Shown in pieces: positions 20,318 to 31,672 of a stretch of 64,000 nucleotides of DNA; position 1 is the first letter of the stretch; each line of letters starts with the position of its first letter. This DNA is from Actinophytocola gossypii (GTDB lineage: Bacteria > Actinomycetota > Actinomycetes > Mycobacteriales > Pseudonocardiaceae). The notes below the pieces were generated by a model. The model was not told the DNA's origin. It saw nothing but the letters and a program-made list of their open reading frames with translations, and did no database searches. The position numbers and the translations under genes were made by a program. Location of the stretch: the NCBI RefSeq assembly GCF_025165815.1, contig NZ_JAFFZE010000019.1:124001-188000 (forward strand), in the 5' to 3' direction.

Positions 20318-21515
20318 CCGCCCGGCCGGCCAGGCCGAACACGAGGACGCCGAGCCCGGCCAGCACGGACATGAGCGGCAGGGTGGCGGCCAGCAGCAGG
20401 CAGCCGGCCAGCCCGGCGGCGTTGAGCGCCCTCGGCCACCGCCGGTCGGCCGCCGGCTGGGTCCACGCCGAGGCGTTGGCGATCGCGTAGTAGACGAGCA
20501 CCCCGAACGACGAGAACCCGATGACCTCGCGCAGGTCGGCCACCAGCACGGCCACCACCACGACCGCCGCGACGGCGACCTCCGCGTGGTGCGGCACCGC
20601 GAAGCGCGGGTGCACGGCGGCCAGCCAGCCCGGCAGGTCCCGGTTGCGGGCCATGGCGAGCGTGGTCCGGCCGACGCCGGCGATGAGCGCCAGCAGCGCG
20701 CCCAGGCTGGCGGCGGCCGCGCCGACGGCGACGACCGGCGCCAGCCCGCCGTGCCCGGCGGCACGGAGCAGGTCGGTCAGCGGTGCCGCCGAGTCGGCGA
20801 GGTCGACCGGGCCGAGGACGCCGAGCAGGACGACGGCCACGGCGAGGTAGAGCACGAGCGCGCCGGCCAGCGCGCCGAGCACCGCGCGCGGAATGGTGCG
20901 GGCCGGGTCGCGGACCTCCTCGCCGAGGGTGGCGATCCTGGCGTAGCCGGCGAAGGCGAAGAACAGCAGCCCGGCCGCCTGGAGCACTCCGCCGGTCGAC
21001 CATCCACTCTCGACGGACACAGTGGACACGTCGGGAACGGACAGTGCGATCGTCAGCAGCAGCACGGAGAGCACGATCGCGAGCAGGATCCGCGTGAGGA
21101 GCGCGGTGCGGGTGATGCCTCGGTAGTTCACCGCGGCGAGGACCACGACGGCGGCCGCGGCGACCGGCCGCTGGTACTCCGGCAGCACGTAGGTCGCGAA
21201 CGTCAGCGCCATCGCCGCGCAGCTCGCCGTCTTGCCGACCACGAACCCCCAGCCCGCGGCGAACCCCCACCACTCGCCGAGCCGCTCCCGCCCGTACAGG
21301 TAGGTGCCGCCCGACGACGGGTAGGCCGCGGCCAGTTGCGCCGACGCGACCGCGTTGCAGTAGGCGACGAACCCGGCGAGCAGGAGCGCGACCGGCAGCG
21401 CCGCCCCCGCGCTCGCGGCCGCCGGGGCGAACACGGCGAACACCCCGGCGCCGAGCATCGAGCCGAGCCCGATGGCGGTGGCGTCGAACGTGCCGAGCCG
21501 GCGAGCGAGCTCCAC
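20304..21515 (-). CDS. APC superfamily amino acid/amine permease
   Basis: A 403-residue secondary transporter of the amino acid-polyamine-organocation superfamily. The N-terminus shows the family's TM1 unwound motif GLGSMLGAGVFAVFAPA, TM6 contains LLFFAFAGYARIATLGEEV, and about twelve hydrophobic segments are visible. At about 400 residues it resembles compact APC members such as those of the YjeH group. The substrate cannot be read from the sequence. The GTG at 21515 opens directly before the TM1 motif; the much longer frame upstream overlaps trpG antisense and is rejected. It is divergent from trpG with only 33 bp between starts. Confidence 0.85.
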   Translation of the reverse strand: MELARRLGTFDATAIGLGSMLGAGVFAVFAPAAASAGAALPVALLLAGFVAYCNAVASAQLAAAYPSSGGTYLYGRERLGEWWGFAAGWGFVVGKTASCAAMALTFATYVLPEYQRPVAAAAVVVLAAVNYRGITRTALLTRILLAIVLSVLLLTIALSVPDVSTVSVESGWSTGGVLQAAGLLFFAFAGYARIATLGEEVRDPARTIPRAVLGALAGALVLYLAVAVVLLGVLGPVDLADSAAPLTDLLRAAGHGGLAPVVAVGAAAASLGALLALIAGVGRTTLAMARNRDLPGWLAAVHPRFAVPHHAEVAVAAVVVVAVLVADLREVIGFSSFGVLVYYAIANASAWTQPAADRRWPRALNAAGLAGCLLLAATLPLMSVLAGLGVLVFGLAGRAVTRS

Positions 21516-21534
21516 GGGGGTGCCTCCGGGCAAG

Positions 21535-21540
21535 TAGGGT
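21535..21540 (+). promoter_or_regulatory. -10 element positioned for a leaderless trpG transcript
   Basis: TAGGGT fits the actinobacterial TANNNT -10 pattern and ends 8 bp before the trpG ATG. That spacing predicts transcription starting at or next to the A of the start codon. No Shine-Dalgarno sequence is visible. The call rests on sequence pattern only. Confidence 0.5.
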
Positions 21541-21548
21541 GGTCGGTC

Positions 21549-22202
21549 ATGCGGGTACTGGTGGTCGACAACTACGACAGCTTCGTCTACAACCTGGTCC
21601 AGTATCTGGCCCAGCTCGGGGCGGACTGCGTGGTGCGCCGCAACGACGACGCCGAGCTGACCGCGCCGGACGCGCTCACCGGGTTCGACGGGGTGCTCGT
21701 CAGCCCCGGCCCGAGCACGCCGGAGCGGGCCGGGTCGAGCATCGAGGTCGTGCGGCGCTGCGCCGCGACCGGGGTGCCGGTCCTCGGCGTGTGCCTGGGC
21801 CACCAGGCGATCGGGGTCGCGTGGGGCGCCACGGTCGACCGCGCGCCGGAGCTGTTGCACGGCAAGACGAGCGTGGTGCACCACGACGGCGCCGGGGTGC
21901 TGGCCGGCCTGCCCGACCCGTTCACCGCGACCAGGTACCACTCGCTGACCGTGCTGCCGGACACCGTTCCGGCCGAGTTCGAGGTCACCGGCCGCACCGA
22001 GGGCGGCGTGGTGATGGCGATGCGGCACCGGGAGCTGCCGGTGGAGGGCGTCCAGTTCCACCCGGAGTCCGTGCTCACCGAGGGCGGCCACCGGATGCTG
22101 GCGAACTGGATGGCCGCGTGCGGGTACCCGGTGCCGGACGCCACGGTCGCCGACCTGACCCTGCAGCTGCGGGCCCTGGCCAGCGCGGCGTCCATCCCCT
22201 GA
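21549..22202 (+). CDS. trpG: Glutamine amidotransferase of anthranilate/aminodeoxychorismate synthase, component II
   Basis: A class I glutamine amidotransferase supplying ammonia to chorismate-using synthases for tryptophan and/or p-aminobenzoate (folate). The 217-residue protein starts MRVLVVDNYDSFVYNLVQYL and has the SPGPSTPE oxyanion region, nucleophile Cys82 in GVCLGHQ, and His171/Glu173 in QFHPES: a complete triad. No trpE or pabB is nearby, so a dual (amphibolic) role or pabA is possible. Its place between the sortase and the Ser/Thr kinase operon is the same as Rv0013. The name trpG follows that synteny. Confidence 0.92.
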   Translation: MRVLVVDNYDSFVYNLVQYLAQLGADCVVRRNDDAELTAPDALTGFDGVLVSPGPSTPERAGSSIEVVRRCAATGVPVLGVCLGHQAIGVAWGATVDRAPELLHGKTSVVHHDGAGVLAGLPDPFTATRYHSLTVLPDTVPAEFEVTGRTEGGVVMAMRHRELPVEGVQFHPESVLTEGGHRMLANWMAACGYPVPDATVADLTLQLRALASAASIP

Positions 22203-22209
22203 CGGCGGC

Positions 22210-23247
22210 TCAGGCCGGCGGGATGTCGGGGACCGTGCCGTCGAGCGTCGACGCGGCCAGCGACTCGCCGACGGCCGGCGCGTGCTTGAACAGGTTGTCG
22301 CCCCACAGGAACGTGGCCGGACCGCCGGTGGTCACGTGCACCCCGTCGCCGAGACCGGCGGGGAGGTCGCAGTACAGCTCGTCCACGATGTCGTCCTCGA
22401 CGCCGGCCAACGCCTCGCGGACGTAGCGGCGCACCAGGTCGCGGGATCGGGCCACCACCGCCGCCCGGCCCCGTTCCCACGCCTGTTCCGCCGGCGCCAG
22501 GGAGGCGCCGACCGACCAGTGGCCGGGGCCGGAGCACTGCTGGTAGGTGGTGAACCCGGGCCGCCACGACTCCGTGCCGTCGATCCAGCACGGCGGTGCG
22601 GCGGCCGGATCGCGCAGGCGGAACGTGAACCGCACGTGGTGGGCGAGCTCGGTCGGCACGTACACGCCCACCTGCGCCGCGAGCTGCCAGGTGCCGCGCC
22701 CTGCGGCGACCACCACCCGGTCCGCCTCGACCGGCCCGGCGGACGTGTCGAGCCGTACCCGGTCGTCGGTCGCGGTGAGCCGGTAGGCGTGGGCGGTGCG
22801 CAGCGCGGAACCGACCGCGGCGCGCAGGAACGTCCGGGTGGCCGGCACGTCGATCACGCCGGCGCCGGGGTCGACCAGTGCCGGGCCGGGCAGCGCCGAC
22901 CGGACGGGCAGGCCGAGCGCGTCGGCGGCGGGCTCCACGGTGTGCGGGAACCCGGCCATGGCGGTGGCCCAGTCTGGCGCGTTCGGTCCGGTGACCACGA
23001 GGCCCTGGGTGCCGACCAGTGGGGTACCGGCGCGCTCCGACCACCACGACCACAGGTCCGCCGACCGGGCCGCGTAGGCCACGAGTCCGGGGTCGGCGTG
23101 CGCCAGGCGGAAGATCCGTGAGTTGCCGGCCGACCGGGCGGCCATCGGCTCGTCCTGGTCGAGGCACACCACCTCGGCCCCGCGCCGTGACAGCGCGTCC
23201 GCCGTCGCCAGACCGACGATCCCCGCCCCGACGACCGCGACCCGCAT
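22210..23247 (-). CDS. FAD-dependent oxidoreductase, sarcosine-oxidase-like
   Basis: A 345-residue flavoprotein of the DAO/monomeric sarcosine oxidase family. The N-terminal FAD-binding loop is VVGAGIVGLATADALSRRG with the adenine-ribose acid in CLDQDEP. The following ..RSAGNSRIFRLAHAD.. matches the family's S-x-x-x-R region. Near the C-terminus, Cys in LYCDLPAGLGDGVHV falls where monomeric sarcosine oxidases bind FAD covalently, followed by GGPATFLWGDNLFKHAPAVG. A secondary or tertiary amine or N-methyl amino acid is the likely substrate, not determined. Convergent with trpG (7-bp gap) and 4 bp downstream of the pknB start region on the opposite side; probably a separate metabolic unit read through from the kinase operon. 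Confidence 0.82.
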   Translation of the reverse strand: MRVAVVGAGIVGLATADALSRRGAEVVCLDQDEPMAARSAGNSRIFRLAHADPGLVAYAARSADLWSWWSERAGTPLVGTQGLVVTGPNAPDWATAMAGFPHTVEPAADALGLPVRSALPGPALVDPGAGVIDVPATRTFLRAAVGSALRTAHAYRLTATDDRVRLDTSAGPVEADRVVVAAGRGTWQLAAQVGVYVPTELAHHVRFTFRLRDPAAAPPCWIDGTESWRPGFTTYQQCSGPGHWSVGASLAPAEQAWERGRAAVVARSRDLVRRYVREALAGVEDDIVDELYCDLPAGLGDGVHVTTGGPATFLWGDNLFKHAPAVGESLAASTLDGTVPDIPPA

Positions 23248-23251
23248 CGCC

Positions 23252-25249
23252 TCAGCGGCCCCCGCCGCCGTTGAGCTCCGAGGCGACCCGCACCCCGACC
23301 TCCTGGTCGACGTCGATCTCCTGGCCCTCGGCGATCTCCTGCTCGACGATCCGGCCGAACTGGGTCGGGTCGTCGGTCTCGCCGCCCTGCTGGACGTTCA
23401 TGTCGCCCTCCCAGCCGAGCTGGCGCAGCTGGGCCTCCGCCTCCTGCGGGAACAGGCCGGTGAGGTTCGGCATGACGATCTTCTCCTCGGCCAGCTCGCC
23501 GTTCGACACCTGCAGCGTCACGGTCGTGCCCGGCGGGTGCTGCCCGCTGCTCGGGTCCTGGCCCACCACGGTGCCGGCGGGCTCCTCGGAGTCGACTTCC
23601 TCGGTCTGCACCTGGAACCCGAAGTTCTCCAGGTTCGCGCGGGCGGTCTCCACGTCCTGGCCGGTGAGATCGGGCACGCCGACCGTCTCCAGCTCCTCGC
23701 CGATGGTGATCGACACCTGGCCGCCCTTGTCCATCGGCTGCCCGGCCTCGGGGCTCTGGTCGACGACCTTGCCGACCAGGTTCTCGTCCTCGGTCTCCTG
23801 GGTCGGCTGGTTCGGGTCGATGGTCAGGCCGACGTCGGTGAGGGCCTTCTTCGCCTCCTCCGGCGTCATGCCGGTGAGGTCGGGCACGTCGACCTGCTCC
23901 GCCGGGGCGCCGACCTTCAGCGTCAGCCGGTCGGCCTTGTCCATGGTCGTGCCGACGGCCGGGTCGGTGGCGATGACCTGGCCGATGCTGTTCGGTCCGC
24001 ACGGTCCCGGCTGGCCGTCCGGGGTCGGCTGGCAGGGCACCTGCTCGGTCCGCACGGTGAAGCCGTCCTCGGTGAGCGTGCTTCGGGCTTGTTCGGCGTC
24101 CTGGCCGATCACGTCCGGCACGGTGACCTGCTCCGGCGGCGCCTCCTCGGTGTTGAACGCGCTGGAGACCAGCCAGACGATCACGCCGATGAGGGCGATC
24201 CCGAGCACCGCGACCAGGGCGATGAGCCAGCCCTTCTTGCGCCGGCGCCGCCGCTCCTCCTCCTCGTCCTCGTACGGGTCGTAGTCGTCGTACTCCTTGG
24301 CGAGGGTCTGCGGGCGGTGCCGGCCGCGGGTCTGGTCCATCGGCGCGCGGCCCTGGGACATGACCGCGGTGCGGTCCTCGTCGGTCATCACCATCGGCGC
24401 CAGCGGCCGCTGGCCGGACAGCACCCGGACCAGGTCGGTGCGCATCTCGGCGGACGACTGGTACCGGTTCGGCGCGCCCTTGGACATCGCCTTGAGCACG
24501 ATCGCGTCGAGCGCGGGCGAGACCCGCGAGTTGAGCGACGACGGCGGCTTCGGGTCCTCCCGGACGTGCTGGTAGGCCACCGCGACCGGGGAGTCACCGG
24601 TGAACGGCGGGTCACCGGTGAGCAGCTCGAACAGCACGCAGCCGGCGGCGTAGACGTCGCTGCGGGCGTCGACCGCCTCGCCGCGGGCCTGCTCGGGCGA
24701 GAGGTACTGGGCGGTGCCGATCACCGCGGCGGTCTGGGTGACGGCGGCCTGGCCGTCGGCGACCGCGCGGGCGATGCCGAAGTCCATCACCTTGACCGCG
24801 CCGGTCTTGGTGATCATCACGTTGGCCGGCTTGACGTCCCGGTGCACGATGCCGTGCCGGTGCGAGAAGTCCAGGGCCGCGCAGACGTCGGCCATGACCT
24901 CCATCGCGCGCTGGCCGGGCAGCGGGCCCTCGGTCTTGACGATGTCGCGCAGGGTCCGCCCGTCCACGTACTCCATGACGATGTAGGGCAGCGGGCCGTG
25001 CTCGGTCCTGGTCTCGCCGGTGTCGTACACCGCGACGATCGCCGGGTGGTTCAGCGCGGCGGCGTTCTGCGCCTCGCGGCGGAAACGCTCCTGGAACTGC
25101 GGGTCGCGCGCCAGGTCGGCGCGCAGCACCTTCACCGCGACGTCCCGGCCGAGGCGGACGTCGCGACCCTTGTGCACCTCGGACATGCCGCCGTAGCCGA
25201 GCACGTCGCCCAGCTCGTACCGGTTGGAGAGCAGTCTAGGACTGTTCAT
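23252..25249 (-). CDS. pknB: Ser/Thr protein kinase PknB with four PASTA domains
   Basis: The transmembrane kinase that senses peptidoglycan fragments and phosphorylates growth and division proteins. The 665-residue protein has the kinase domain (about 10-270) with GYGGMSEV glycine loop, VAVKVL lysine, HRDVKPANV catalytic loop, DFGIARA metal site and activation-loop threonines in TQTAAVIGTAQYLSPEQ. A basic juxtamembrane region and one helix (about 336-358) follow, then four extracellular PASTA repeats (VPDVIG, VPDLTG, VPDLTG, MPNLTG). I chose ATG 25249 because homologues begin just before RYELG; a GTG at 25330 that overlaps the pknA stop is the alternative. Last gene of the fhaA-to-pknB operon. 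Confidence 0.95.
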   Translation of the reverse strand: MNSPRLLSNRYELGDVLGYGGMSEVHKGRDVRLGRDVAVKVLRADLARDPQFQERFRREAQNAAALNHPAIVAVYDTGETRTEHGPLPYIVMEYVDGRTLRDIVKTEGPLPGQRAMEVMADVCAALDFSHRHGIVHRDVKPANVMITKTGAVKVMDFGIARAVADGQAAVTQTAAVIGTAQYLSPEQARGEAVDARSDVYAAGCVLFELLTGDPPFTGDSPVAVAYQHVREDPKPPSSLNSRVSPALDAIVLKAMSKGAPNRYQSSAEMRTDLVRVLSGQRPLAPMVMTDEDRTAVMSQGRAPMDQTRGRHRPQTLAKEYDDYDPYEDEEEERRRRRKKGWLIALVAVLGIALIGVIVWLVSSAFNTEEAPPEQVTVPDVIGQDAEQARSTLTEDGFTVRTEQVPCQPTPDGQPGPCGPNSIGQVIATDPAVGTTMDKADRLTLKVGAPAEQVDVPDLTGMTPEEAKKALTDVGLTIDPNQPTQETEDENLVGKVVDQSPEAGQPMDKGGQVSITIGEELETVGVPDLTGQDVETARANLENFGFQVQTEEVDSEEPAGTVVGQDPSSGQHPPGTTVTLQVSNGELAEEKIVMPNLTGLFPQEAEAQLRQLGWEGDMNVQQGGETDDPTQFGRIVEQEIAEGQEIDVDQEVGVRVASELNGGGGR

Positions 25250-25326
25250 CGGTCTGTCGTCTCGATCCCTGTATGCGGATGTGCGGCGCTCGGTCACATC
25301 ATGCCGTTCCTGCCACCTGCCCGGGG

Positions 25327-26805
<1,479 letters not shown>

Positions 26806-26809
26806 CTGC

Positions 26810-28330
26810 TCAGTTCCCCCTGGCCAGGGCGGCGTTCATGGTCGCCCGTCCGACAGCGGCGGACAGTTTGCCACCGGTGGCCGCCACATCCCTGCTTTCT
26901 ACCACCACGGCCACCGCGACCTGCGGGTCATCGGCCGGCGCGAACGCCACGTACCAGGCGAACGGCGGGGTGTTCTTGGGGTCGGCGCCGGTCTCGGCGG
27001 TACCGGTCTTGGAGGCGATCTCGATGTCGTCGCGCTTGCCCTCGCCGCCGGTGTTGTTCTCGGAGAGGATCATCATGTCGGTCAGCTCGTCGGCGTCCTC
27101 CGCCGACATGGCCTCGCCGAGCTCCTCCGGGTCGTACTCGGAGATCGTCTCCAGGTCCGGCGCGAGCACCTTCTGCACCAGCTGCGGGTGCATCCGGATG
27201 CCGTCGTTGCCGATGGTCGCGGCGATCACCGCGTTCTCCAGGGCGGTCAGCCGCACGTCCTTCTGGCCGATGCCACTCTGGTACAGCGACGGCTCGTCCT
27301 CGATGTCCATGCAGTTCCCGTCGGCCCGCGAGCCGACGCAGGACGGCACCACCTGCAGCGGGATCGTCAGGTCGGTCTGGCCGATGCCGAACCGGGCCGC
27401 CTGGTCGACCAGCTTCTCCTCGCCGACCTCGGCGGCCAGCTGCGCGAACGCGGTGTTGCAGGACAGCTCGAGCGCGGTCTCCAGCGAGGCCGTCTCCCCG
27501 CTGCCGCACGTCCTCGAGTTGTAGTTGCTCATGCAGCGGGTGCTGCCGTCGGACGGGTCGCACGCTTCGCCGGTGAGCACGTCGATGCCCGGCGCGGCCA
27601 TCAGCTGGGTGTCGGAGTCCCGGCCGTCCGCCAGCCCGGCGGCGGCGGTGATCAGCTTGAACGTCGACCCGGGGGTGTAGTTCTCGGAGATGGCCCGGTT
27701 CAGCATCGGCTTCTCCGGGGCGTTGGAGTCCCGGTACTTGTTGTACGTCTGCTCCTGGACGTCCGGGTCGTGGTCGGCCAGCCCGCTCGGGTCGTAGGAC
27801 GGGGTGGACACCATGGCCAGGATCTGGCCGTCGTCCGGCTTGATCGCGACCACCGCGCCGGTGAAGTCGTTGCCGGTCATGGCCTGGTAAGCCGCGGTCT
27901 GCACCCGCGAGTCGATGGTGGTGACGATGTTGCCGCCGCGCGGGTCGCGCCCGGTGACCAGGTCGGACAGCCGGCGCACGAACAGCCGGTCGTCGGAGCC
28001 GTTGAGGATCTCGTCCTCGGTGAGCTCGAGGCCGGTGGCGCCGTAGCGGACCGAGTAGTACCCGGTGACCGGCGCGTACAGCGGGCCGTTGGCGTAGGTG
28101 CGCTGGAACTGCAGCTGGTCGTCGGTGGCCTTGACGTTGGCGATGATCTTCTCGTCAGCGGTGATGATCCGGCCGCGTTCGCGGGAGTACTCCTCGTAGA
28201 GCACCCGCTGGTTGCGCGGGTCGTCGCGGTACTCGTCGGCGTTGAAGAGCTCGATGTAGGTCGTGTTCGCCAGCAGCAGCACGATCATGGCGAGCATGAC
28301 CAGGCCGACCCGGCGCAGGGGCGTGTTCAT
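26810..28330 (-). CDS. pbpA: Penicillin-binding protein PbpA (class B transpeptidase)
   Basis: A septal or polar peptidoglycan transpeptidase working with the neighbouring RodA/FtsW-type polymerase. The 506-residue protein has an N-terminal signal anchor ([19 protein letters not shown]), a dimerisation-type domain, and the penicillin-binding domain with nucleophile Ser222 in TPGSTFKL, the SxN-type motif in CMSNYN, and KTGTAETG near the C-terminus. All three catalytic boxes are intact. The ATG overlaps the rodA stop by 4 bp (ATGA), showing translational coupling of polymerase and transpeptidase. Confidence 0.95.
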   Translation of the reverse strand: MNTPLRRVGLVMLAMIVLLLANTTYIELFNADEYRDDPRNQRVLYEEYSRERGRIITADEKIIANVKATDDQLQFQRTYANGPLYAPVTGYYSVRYGATGLELTEDEILNGSDDRLFVRRLSDLVTGRDPRGGNIVTTIDSRVQTAAYQAMTGNDFTGAVVAIKPDDGQILAMVSTPSYDPSGLADHDPDVQEQTYNKYRDSNAPEKPMLNRAISENYTPGSTFKLITAAAGLADGRDSDTQLMAAPGIDVLTGEACDPSDGSTRCMSNYNSRTCGSGETASLETALELSCNTAFAQLAAEVGEEKLVDQAARFGIGQTDLTIPLQVVPSCVGSRADGNCMDIEDEPSLYQSGIGQKDVRLTALENAVIAATIGNDGIRMHPQLVQKVLAPDLETISEYDPEELGEAMSAEDADELTDMMILSENNTGGEGKRDDIEIASKTGTAETGADPKNTPPFAWYVAFAPADDPQVAVAVVVESRDVAATGGKLSAAVGRATMNAALARGN

Positions 28331-29775
28331 GAGGGTCTCTCCACCATGACCGTGTGCGCCTCGGCGATCGGCGCCTGGGCGACCGGCTTGGGCTTGACCC
28401 CGGTCTGCGGACGGCGCGCCGCGTCGGAGATCCGCAGCAGCAGCGCGACCAGGACGTAGTTGGCGAGCAGGGACGAGCCACCGGCGGACAGGAACGGCGC
28501 GGTGATACCGGTCAGCGGGATCAGCGTGGTCACGCCGCCGACGACCAGGAAGATCTGCATGATCAGGGTGAACGACAGGCCACCGCCGAGCAGCTTGCCG
28601 AAGCTGTCGCGGACGGCGACGGCGCTGCGCAGCCCGCGCAGCGCCAGGATCATGTACACCAGCAGCAGCGCGGTCAGCCCGATGAAGCCGAGCTCCTCGC
28701 CGATCACCGCGGTGATGAAGTCGGAGTTGGCCTGGTACAGCAGCATGTCCGGCCGCCCGGCGCCGAGGCCGGTGCCGAACATGCCGCCGGTGGCGAAGGC
28801 GAACAACGCCTGCGCGAGCTGGTAGCCGCCGGTCTCGTAGAGCCCGAACGGGTCCAGCCAGCTCTCCACGCGGCGCTCCACGTGTCCGAACAGCTGGTAG
28901 GCGAGCACGCAGCCGACCGCGAACAGGGTCAGCCCGACGCCGACCCAGATGAACCGCTCGGTGGCCACGTACAGCAGCGCGAGCACGACGCCGAAGAACA
29001 GCAGCGCGGTGCCGAGGTCCTTCTCGAACACCATGATCGCCACGCAGATGCCCCAGGCGAACAGGATCGGGCCCATGTCCCTGGCCCTGGGCAGGTCGAT
29101 GCCGAGCACCCGGCGGCCCGCGACGGTGAACAGGTCGCGCTTGGACACCAGGAACGCGGCGAAGAACACCATCAGCAGGATCTTCGCGAACTCACCCGGC
29201 TGGATGGAGAAGGCGCCGAGCCGCAGCCAGATCTTCGCCCCGTTGACCTCGGACAGCTGCGCCGGCAGCATGCCGGGCAGGGCCAGCAGCACCAGCCCGG
29301 CCAGGCCGAACATGTAGGCGTACCTGGACAGCGTCCGGTGGTCCGGGAGGAACTTGAGCACGGCGATGAACAGCCCGGTCGCGATGGTCGTCCAGAGCAC
29401 CTGTTTCGGCGCGGCCGCGGACCAGTCGTCCGATCCGAACCGCTCGGTCAGCGCCAGGTCGATCCGGTAGATCATCACCAGACCGATGCCGTTCAACAGC
29501 GCGACGCACGGCAGGATCAGCGGATCGGCGTAGGGCGCCCACCTGCGCACCGCCGCGTGTGCCACCGCGAACAGCACCAGGTAGGCCAGGCCGTACCAGA
29601 CCAGCCGCATGGTGAGCTGCTGCTCCTGGTTGACCTCCACCAGCATCAGCGCGCCGGTCATCAGGCCGGCGGCGAACGCGAGCATCGCCAGTTCGGTACC
29701 GCGCCGGGTCGGAGCCGAGCCGCCTGGCTGCTCGCTTCCCTGGGCGGGCGGCCCCGCTGGACCCGGCGAGGCCAT
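28327..29775 (-). CDS. rodA: RodA/FtsW family SEDS peptidoglycan glycosyltransferase
   Basis: A SEDS-family membrane enzyme that polymerises lipid II into glycan strands. The 482-residue protein has a Pro/Gly-rich cytoplasmic N-terminus, about ten to twelve membrane helices, and SEDS hallmarks such as LRLGAFSIQPGEFAKILLM, FEKDLGTALLFFGV and the late loop VGGVTTLIPLTGITAPFLSAGG. The tail ends in a basic segment. It is coupled to pbpA by a 4-bp overlap and shares one base with the pstP stop region, so it is co-expressed with its transpeptidase and signalling genes. The name follows the conserved mycobacterial-type operon order. Confidence 0.93.
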   Translation of the reverse strand: MASPGPAGPPAQGSEQPGGSAPTRRGTELAMLAFAAGLMTGALMLVEVNQEQQLTMRLVWYGLAYLVLFAVAHAAVRRWAPYADPLILPCVALLNGIGLVMIYRIDLALTERFGSDDWSAAAPKQVLWTTIATGLFIAVLKFLPDHRTLSRYAYMFGLAGLVLLALPGMLPAQLSEVNGAKIWLRLGAFSIQPGEFAKILLMVFFAAFLVSKRDLFTVAGRRVLGIDLPRARDMGPILFAWGICVAIMVFEKDLGTALLFFGVVLALLYVATERFIWVGVGLTLFAVGCVLAYQLFGHVERRVESWLDPFGLYETGGYQLAQALFAFATGGMFGTGLGAGRPDMLLYQANSDFITAVIGEELGFIGLTALLLVYMILALRGLRSAVAVRDSFGKLLGGGLSFTLIMQIFLVVGGVTTLIPLTGITAPFLSAGGSSLLANYVLVALLLRISDAARRPQTGVKPKPVAQAPIAEAHTVMVERPS

Positions 29776-31214
29776 CAGCCGCCGCCCTCGTCCCCGCGCG
29801 GCTCGCGGCAGTTGACCCCGGGCTCGGGTTCCAGCGGCTGGGGCGAGGTGCCCGTGGCCGGCTCCGAGGGCGGGGTGGAGGCGGCGGTCGAGCCGGCACC
29901 GCGCGACGGGGAGTTCGTCGGGGTGCTCGGTAGCGTCGGCTGGCCGACCTGATCCTCCTGCTGTTGCTGTGCCATCGACTCACAGATGGGCAGCGGGAAC
30001 TTGGTGCGCAGGTCCTGGATGAAGTTGCGGGCGTCCGGGATGTTGTCGAAGCTCTCCGAGCCGGAGCGGACCGTCTCCCGGCCGAGCTGGCGGAGGTCGT
30101 CGACGTAGAACCTGTCGCAGGTCGTGACCTCGGGGTCGCAGCTGCCCTGCACCTGCCGGTTCAGCGAGACGCCGAAGACGCTGCCGCGTACGCCCTGGAA
30201 GATGGCGATCTCGCCGTCCTCCGCCTCGCCGACGAAGTACTGCCGGTTGACCACGATCCAGGTGGCCACCGCGCCGCCGGCGAGCACCACCAGCACCAGG
30301 AACAGGATCATGAACAGCCGGAAGCGCTTGCGGCGCTTGGCCTTCGGGTCCGGCGGCGGCGCGGCCTGCTCCGCCCGGACCGGTTCGATCCTCGGCGCGG
30401 TGAGCGCGCCGGCCCGCGACGCGGGCGAGTCCGGCTGCGGGCCCTCGTCCTGTCCGTTCCCGGCGGCGCCGCCCACGATGGGCGCGTCCTCGCCGAAGTC
30501 GATGTCGACCACGTCGGCCACGATGACCGTGACGTTGTCCGGGCCGCCGCCCTTGAGCGCGAGCTCGATCATCCGGTCCGCGCACGCCTGCGCATCCGTG
30601 ATCTTGATCGTCTCGGCCAGCGTCTCGTGCGAGACGACGCCGGACAGGCCGTCCGAGCAGAGCAGGTACCGGTCGCCTGCCCGTGCCTCCCGGATGGTCA
30701 GGTTCGGCTCCACCTCGTGCCCGGTCAGCGCCTTGAGCAGCAGCGAGCGCTGCGGGTGGGAGGCCGCCTCGTCCTCGGTGATCCGGCCCTCGTCGATGAG
30801 CGACTGGACGAACGTGTCGTCGTGGGTGATCTGCGCGAACTGGCCGCCGCGCTGCAGGTAGGCGCGCGAGTCGCCGATGTGCACCAGGCCGATGCGGGTG
30901 CCGGCGAACAGGATCGCGGTGAGCGTGGTGCCCATGCCGTCGAGCTCGGGGTCGCTCGCGACCAGCTCGGCGATCGCGCCGTTGCCGGCCTGAGTGGCCT
31001 CCCGGAGCTGGGCGAGCAGGTCCTCACCGGGTTCGTCGTCGTCCAGCGGCGCGAGCGCCGCGATGACGACCTTGCTGGCCACCTCACCCGCGGCGTGGCC
31101 GCCCATACCGTCGGCGAGCGAGAGCAGGCGGGGACCGGCGTACACGGAGTCCTGGTTGTTGGAGCGGACCAGGCCCCGGTCGCTGCGGGCCGCATAGCGA
31201 AGGACGAGGGTCAT
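29775..31214 (-). CDS. pstP: PP2C-type Ser/Thr protein phosphatase PstP
   Basis: The membrane phosphatase that reverses PknA/PknB phosphorylation. The 479-residue protein carries the PP2C catalytic domain (about 1-240) with metal-binding motifs SDRGLVRSNNQDS, ADGMGGHAAGE, GDSRAYL, CSDGLSGVV and PDNVTVIVADVVD. A linker, one membrane helix (about 300-320) and an extracellular domain of about 150 residues ending in a Thr/Pro/Ser-rich tail follow. Position between FHA proteins and rodA is the conserved order. Overlaps of 4 bp with fhaB and 1 bp with rodA support one transcript. Confidence 0.96.
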   Translation of the reverse strand: MTLVLRYAARSDRGLVRSNNQDSVYAGPRLLSLADGMGGHAAGEVASKVVIAALAPLDDDEPGEDLLAQLREATQAGNGAIAELVASDPELDGMGTTLTAILFAGTRIGLVHIGDSRAYLQRGGQFAQITHDDTFVQSLIDEGRITEDEAASHPQRSLLLKALTGHEVEPNLTIREARAGDRYLLCSDGLSGVVSHETLAETIKITDAQACADRMIELALKGGGPDNVTVIVADVVDIDFGEDAPIVGGAAGNGQDEGPQPDSPASRAGALTAPRIEPVRAEQAAPPPDPKAKRRKRFRLFMILFLVLVVLAGGAVATWIVVNRQYFVGEAEDGEIAIFQGVRGSVFGVSLNRQVQGSCDPEVTTCDRFYVDDLRQLGRETVRSGSESFDNIPDARNFIQDLRTKFPLPICESMAQQQQEDQVGQPTLPSTPTNSPSRGAGSTAASTPPSEPATGTSPQPLEPEPGVNCREPRGDEGGG

Positions 31215-31672
31215 GACCGTAGCTCGATCACCGTCTTGCCGATTCGGATCGGGGCCCCGAGAGGCACCCGGAGGGGTGCCGTGACCTTAGCCCGGTCGAG
31301 GTACGTCCCGTTCGTCGAGCCCAGATCTTCCACATACCAGTCGGTTCCACGCAACGAGATCCTGGCATGTCGGGTGGACGCGAAGTCGTCGTCCAGCACC
31401 AACGTGGAGTCGTCCGCGCGACCGATCATGATCGGCCTGCCGTCCAGGGAGATCCTGGTTCCGGCCAGCGCCCCGTGCGTCACCACGAGCTGACGGGGCG
31501 CCTTGCCGCCCCGGGACTTCTTCGCCGACGAGCGGCGGAAACCCGGGACCGAGACACGAAGGCCGGCCGCGGCGTACAGGTCGGAGCGAACGACCCGCAA
31601 CGCGGCCAGCACGAACAACCAGAGCAGGGCGAGGAACCCTGCTCTGGTCAGCTGCACAACCAGCTCTGGCAC
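31211..31672 (-). CDS. fhaB: FHA domain protein FhaB (FipA-like)
   Basis: A phosphothreonine-reading protein tied to cell division. The 153-residue product has one N-terminal membrane helix (GFLALLWLFVLAALRVV), a basic linker and a C-terminal FHA fold with GRPIMIGRADDSTLVLDD, the TRHARISLRG phospho-binding loop and [13 protein letters not shown] threonine-rich N-terminal phosphosite like that of mycobacterial FhaB is not obvious (only QLTRAG). The start is GTG 31670-31672. It is coupled to pstP by a 4-bp overlap and lies 89 bp downstream of fhaA. Confidence 0.92.
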   Translation of the reverse strand: MPELVVQLTRAGFLALLWLFVLAALRVVRSDLYAAAGLRVSVPGFRRSSAKKSRGGKAPRQLVVTHGALAGTRISLDGRPIMIGRADDSTLVLDDDFASTRHARISLRGTDWYVEDLGSTNGTYLDRAKVTAPLRVPLGAPIRIGKTVIELRS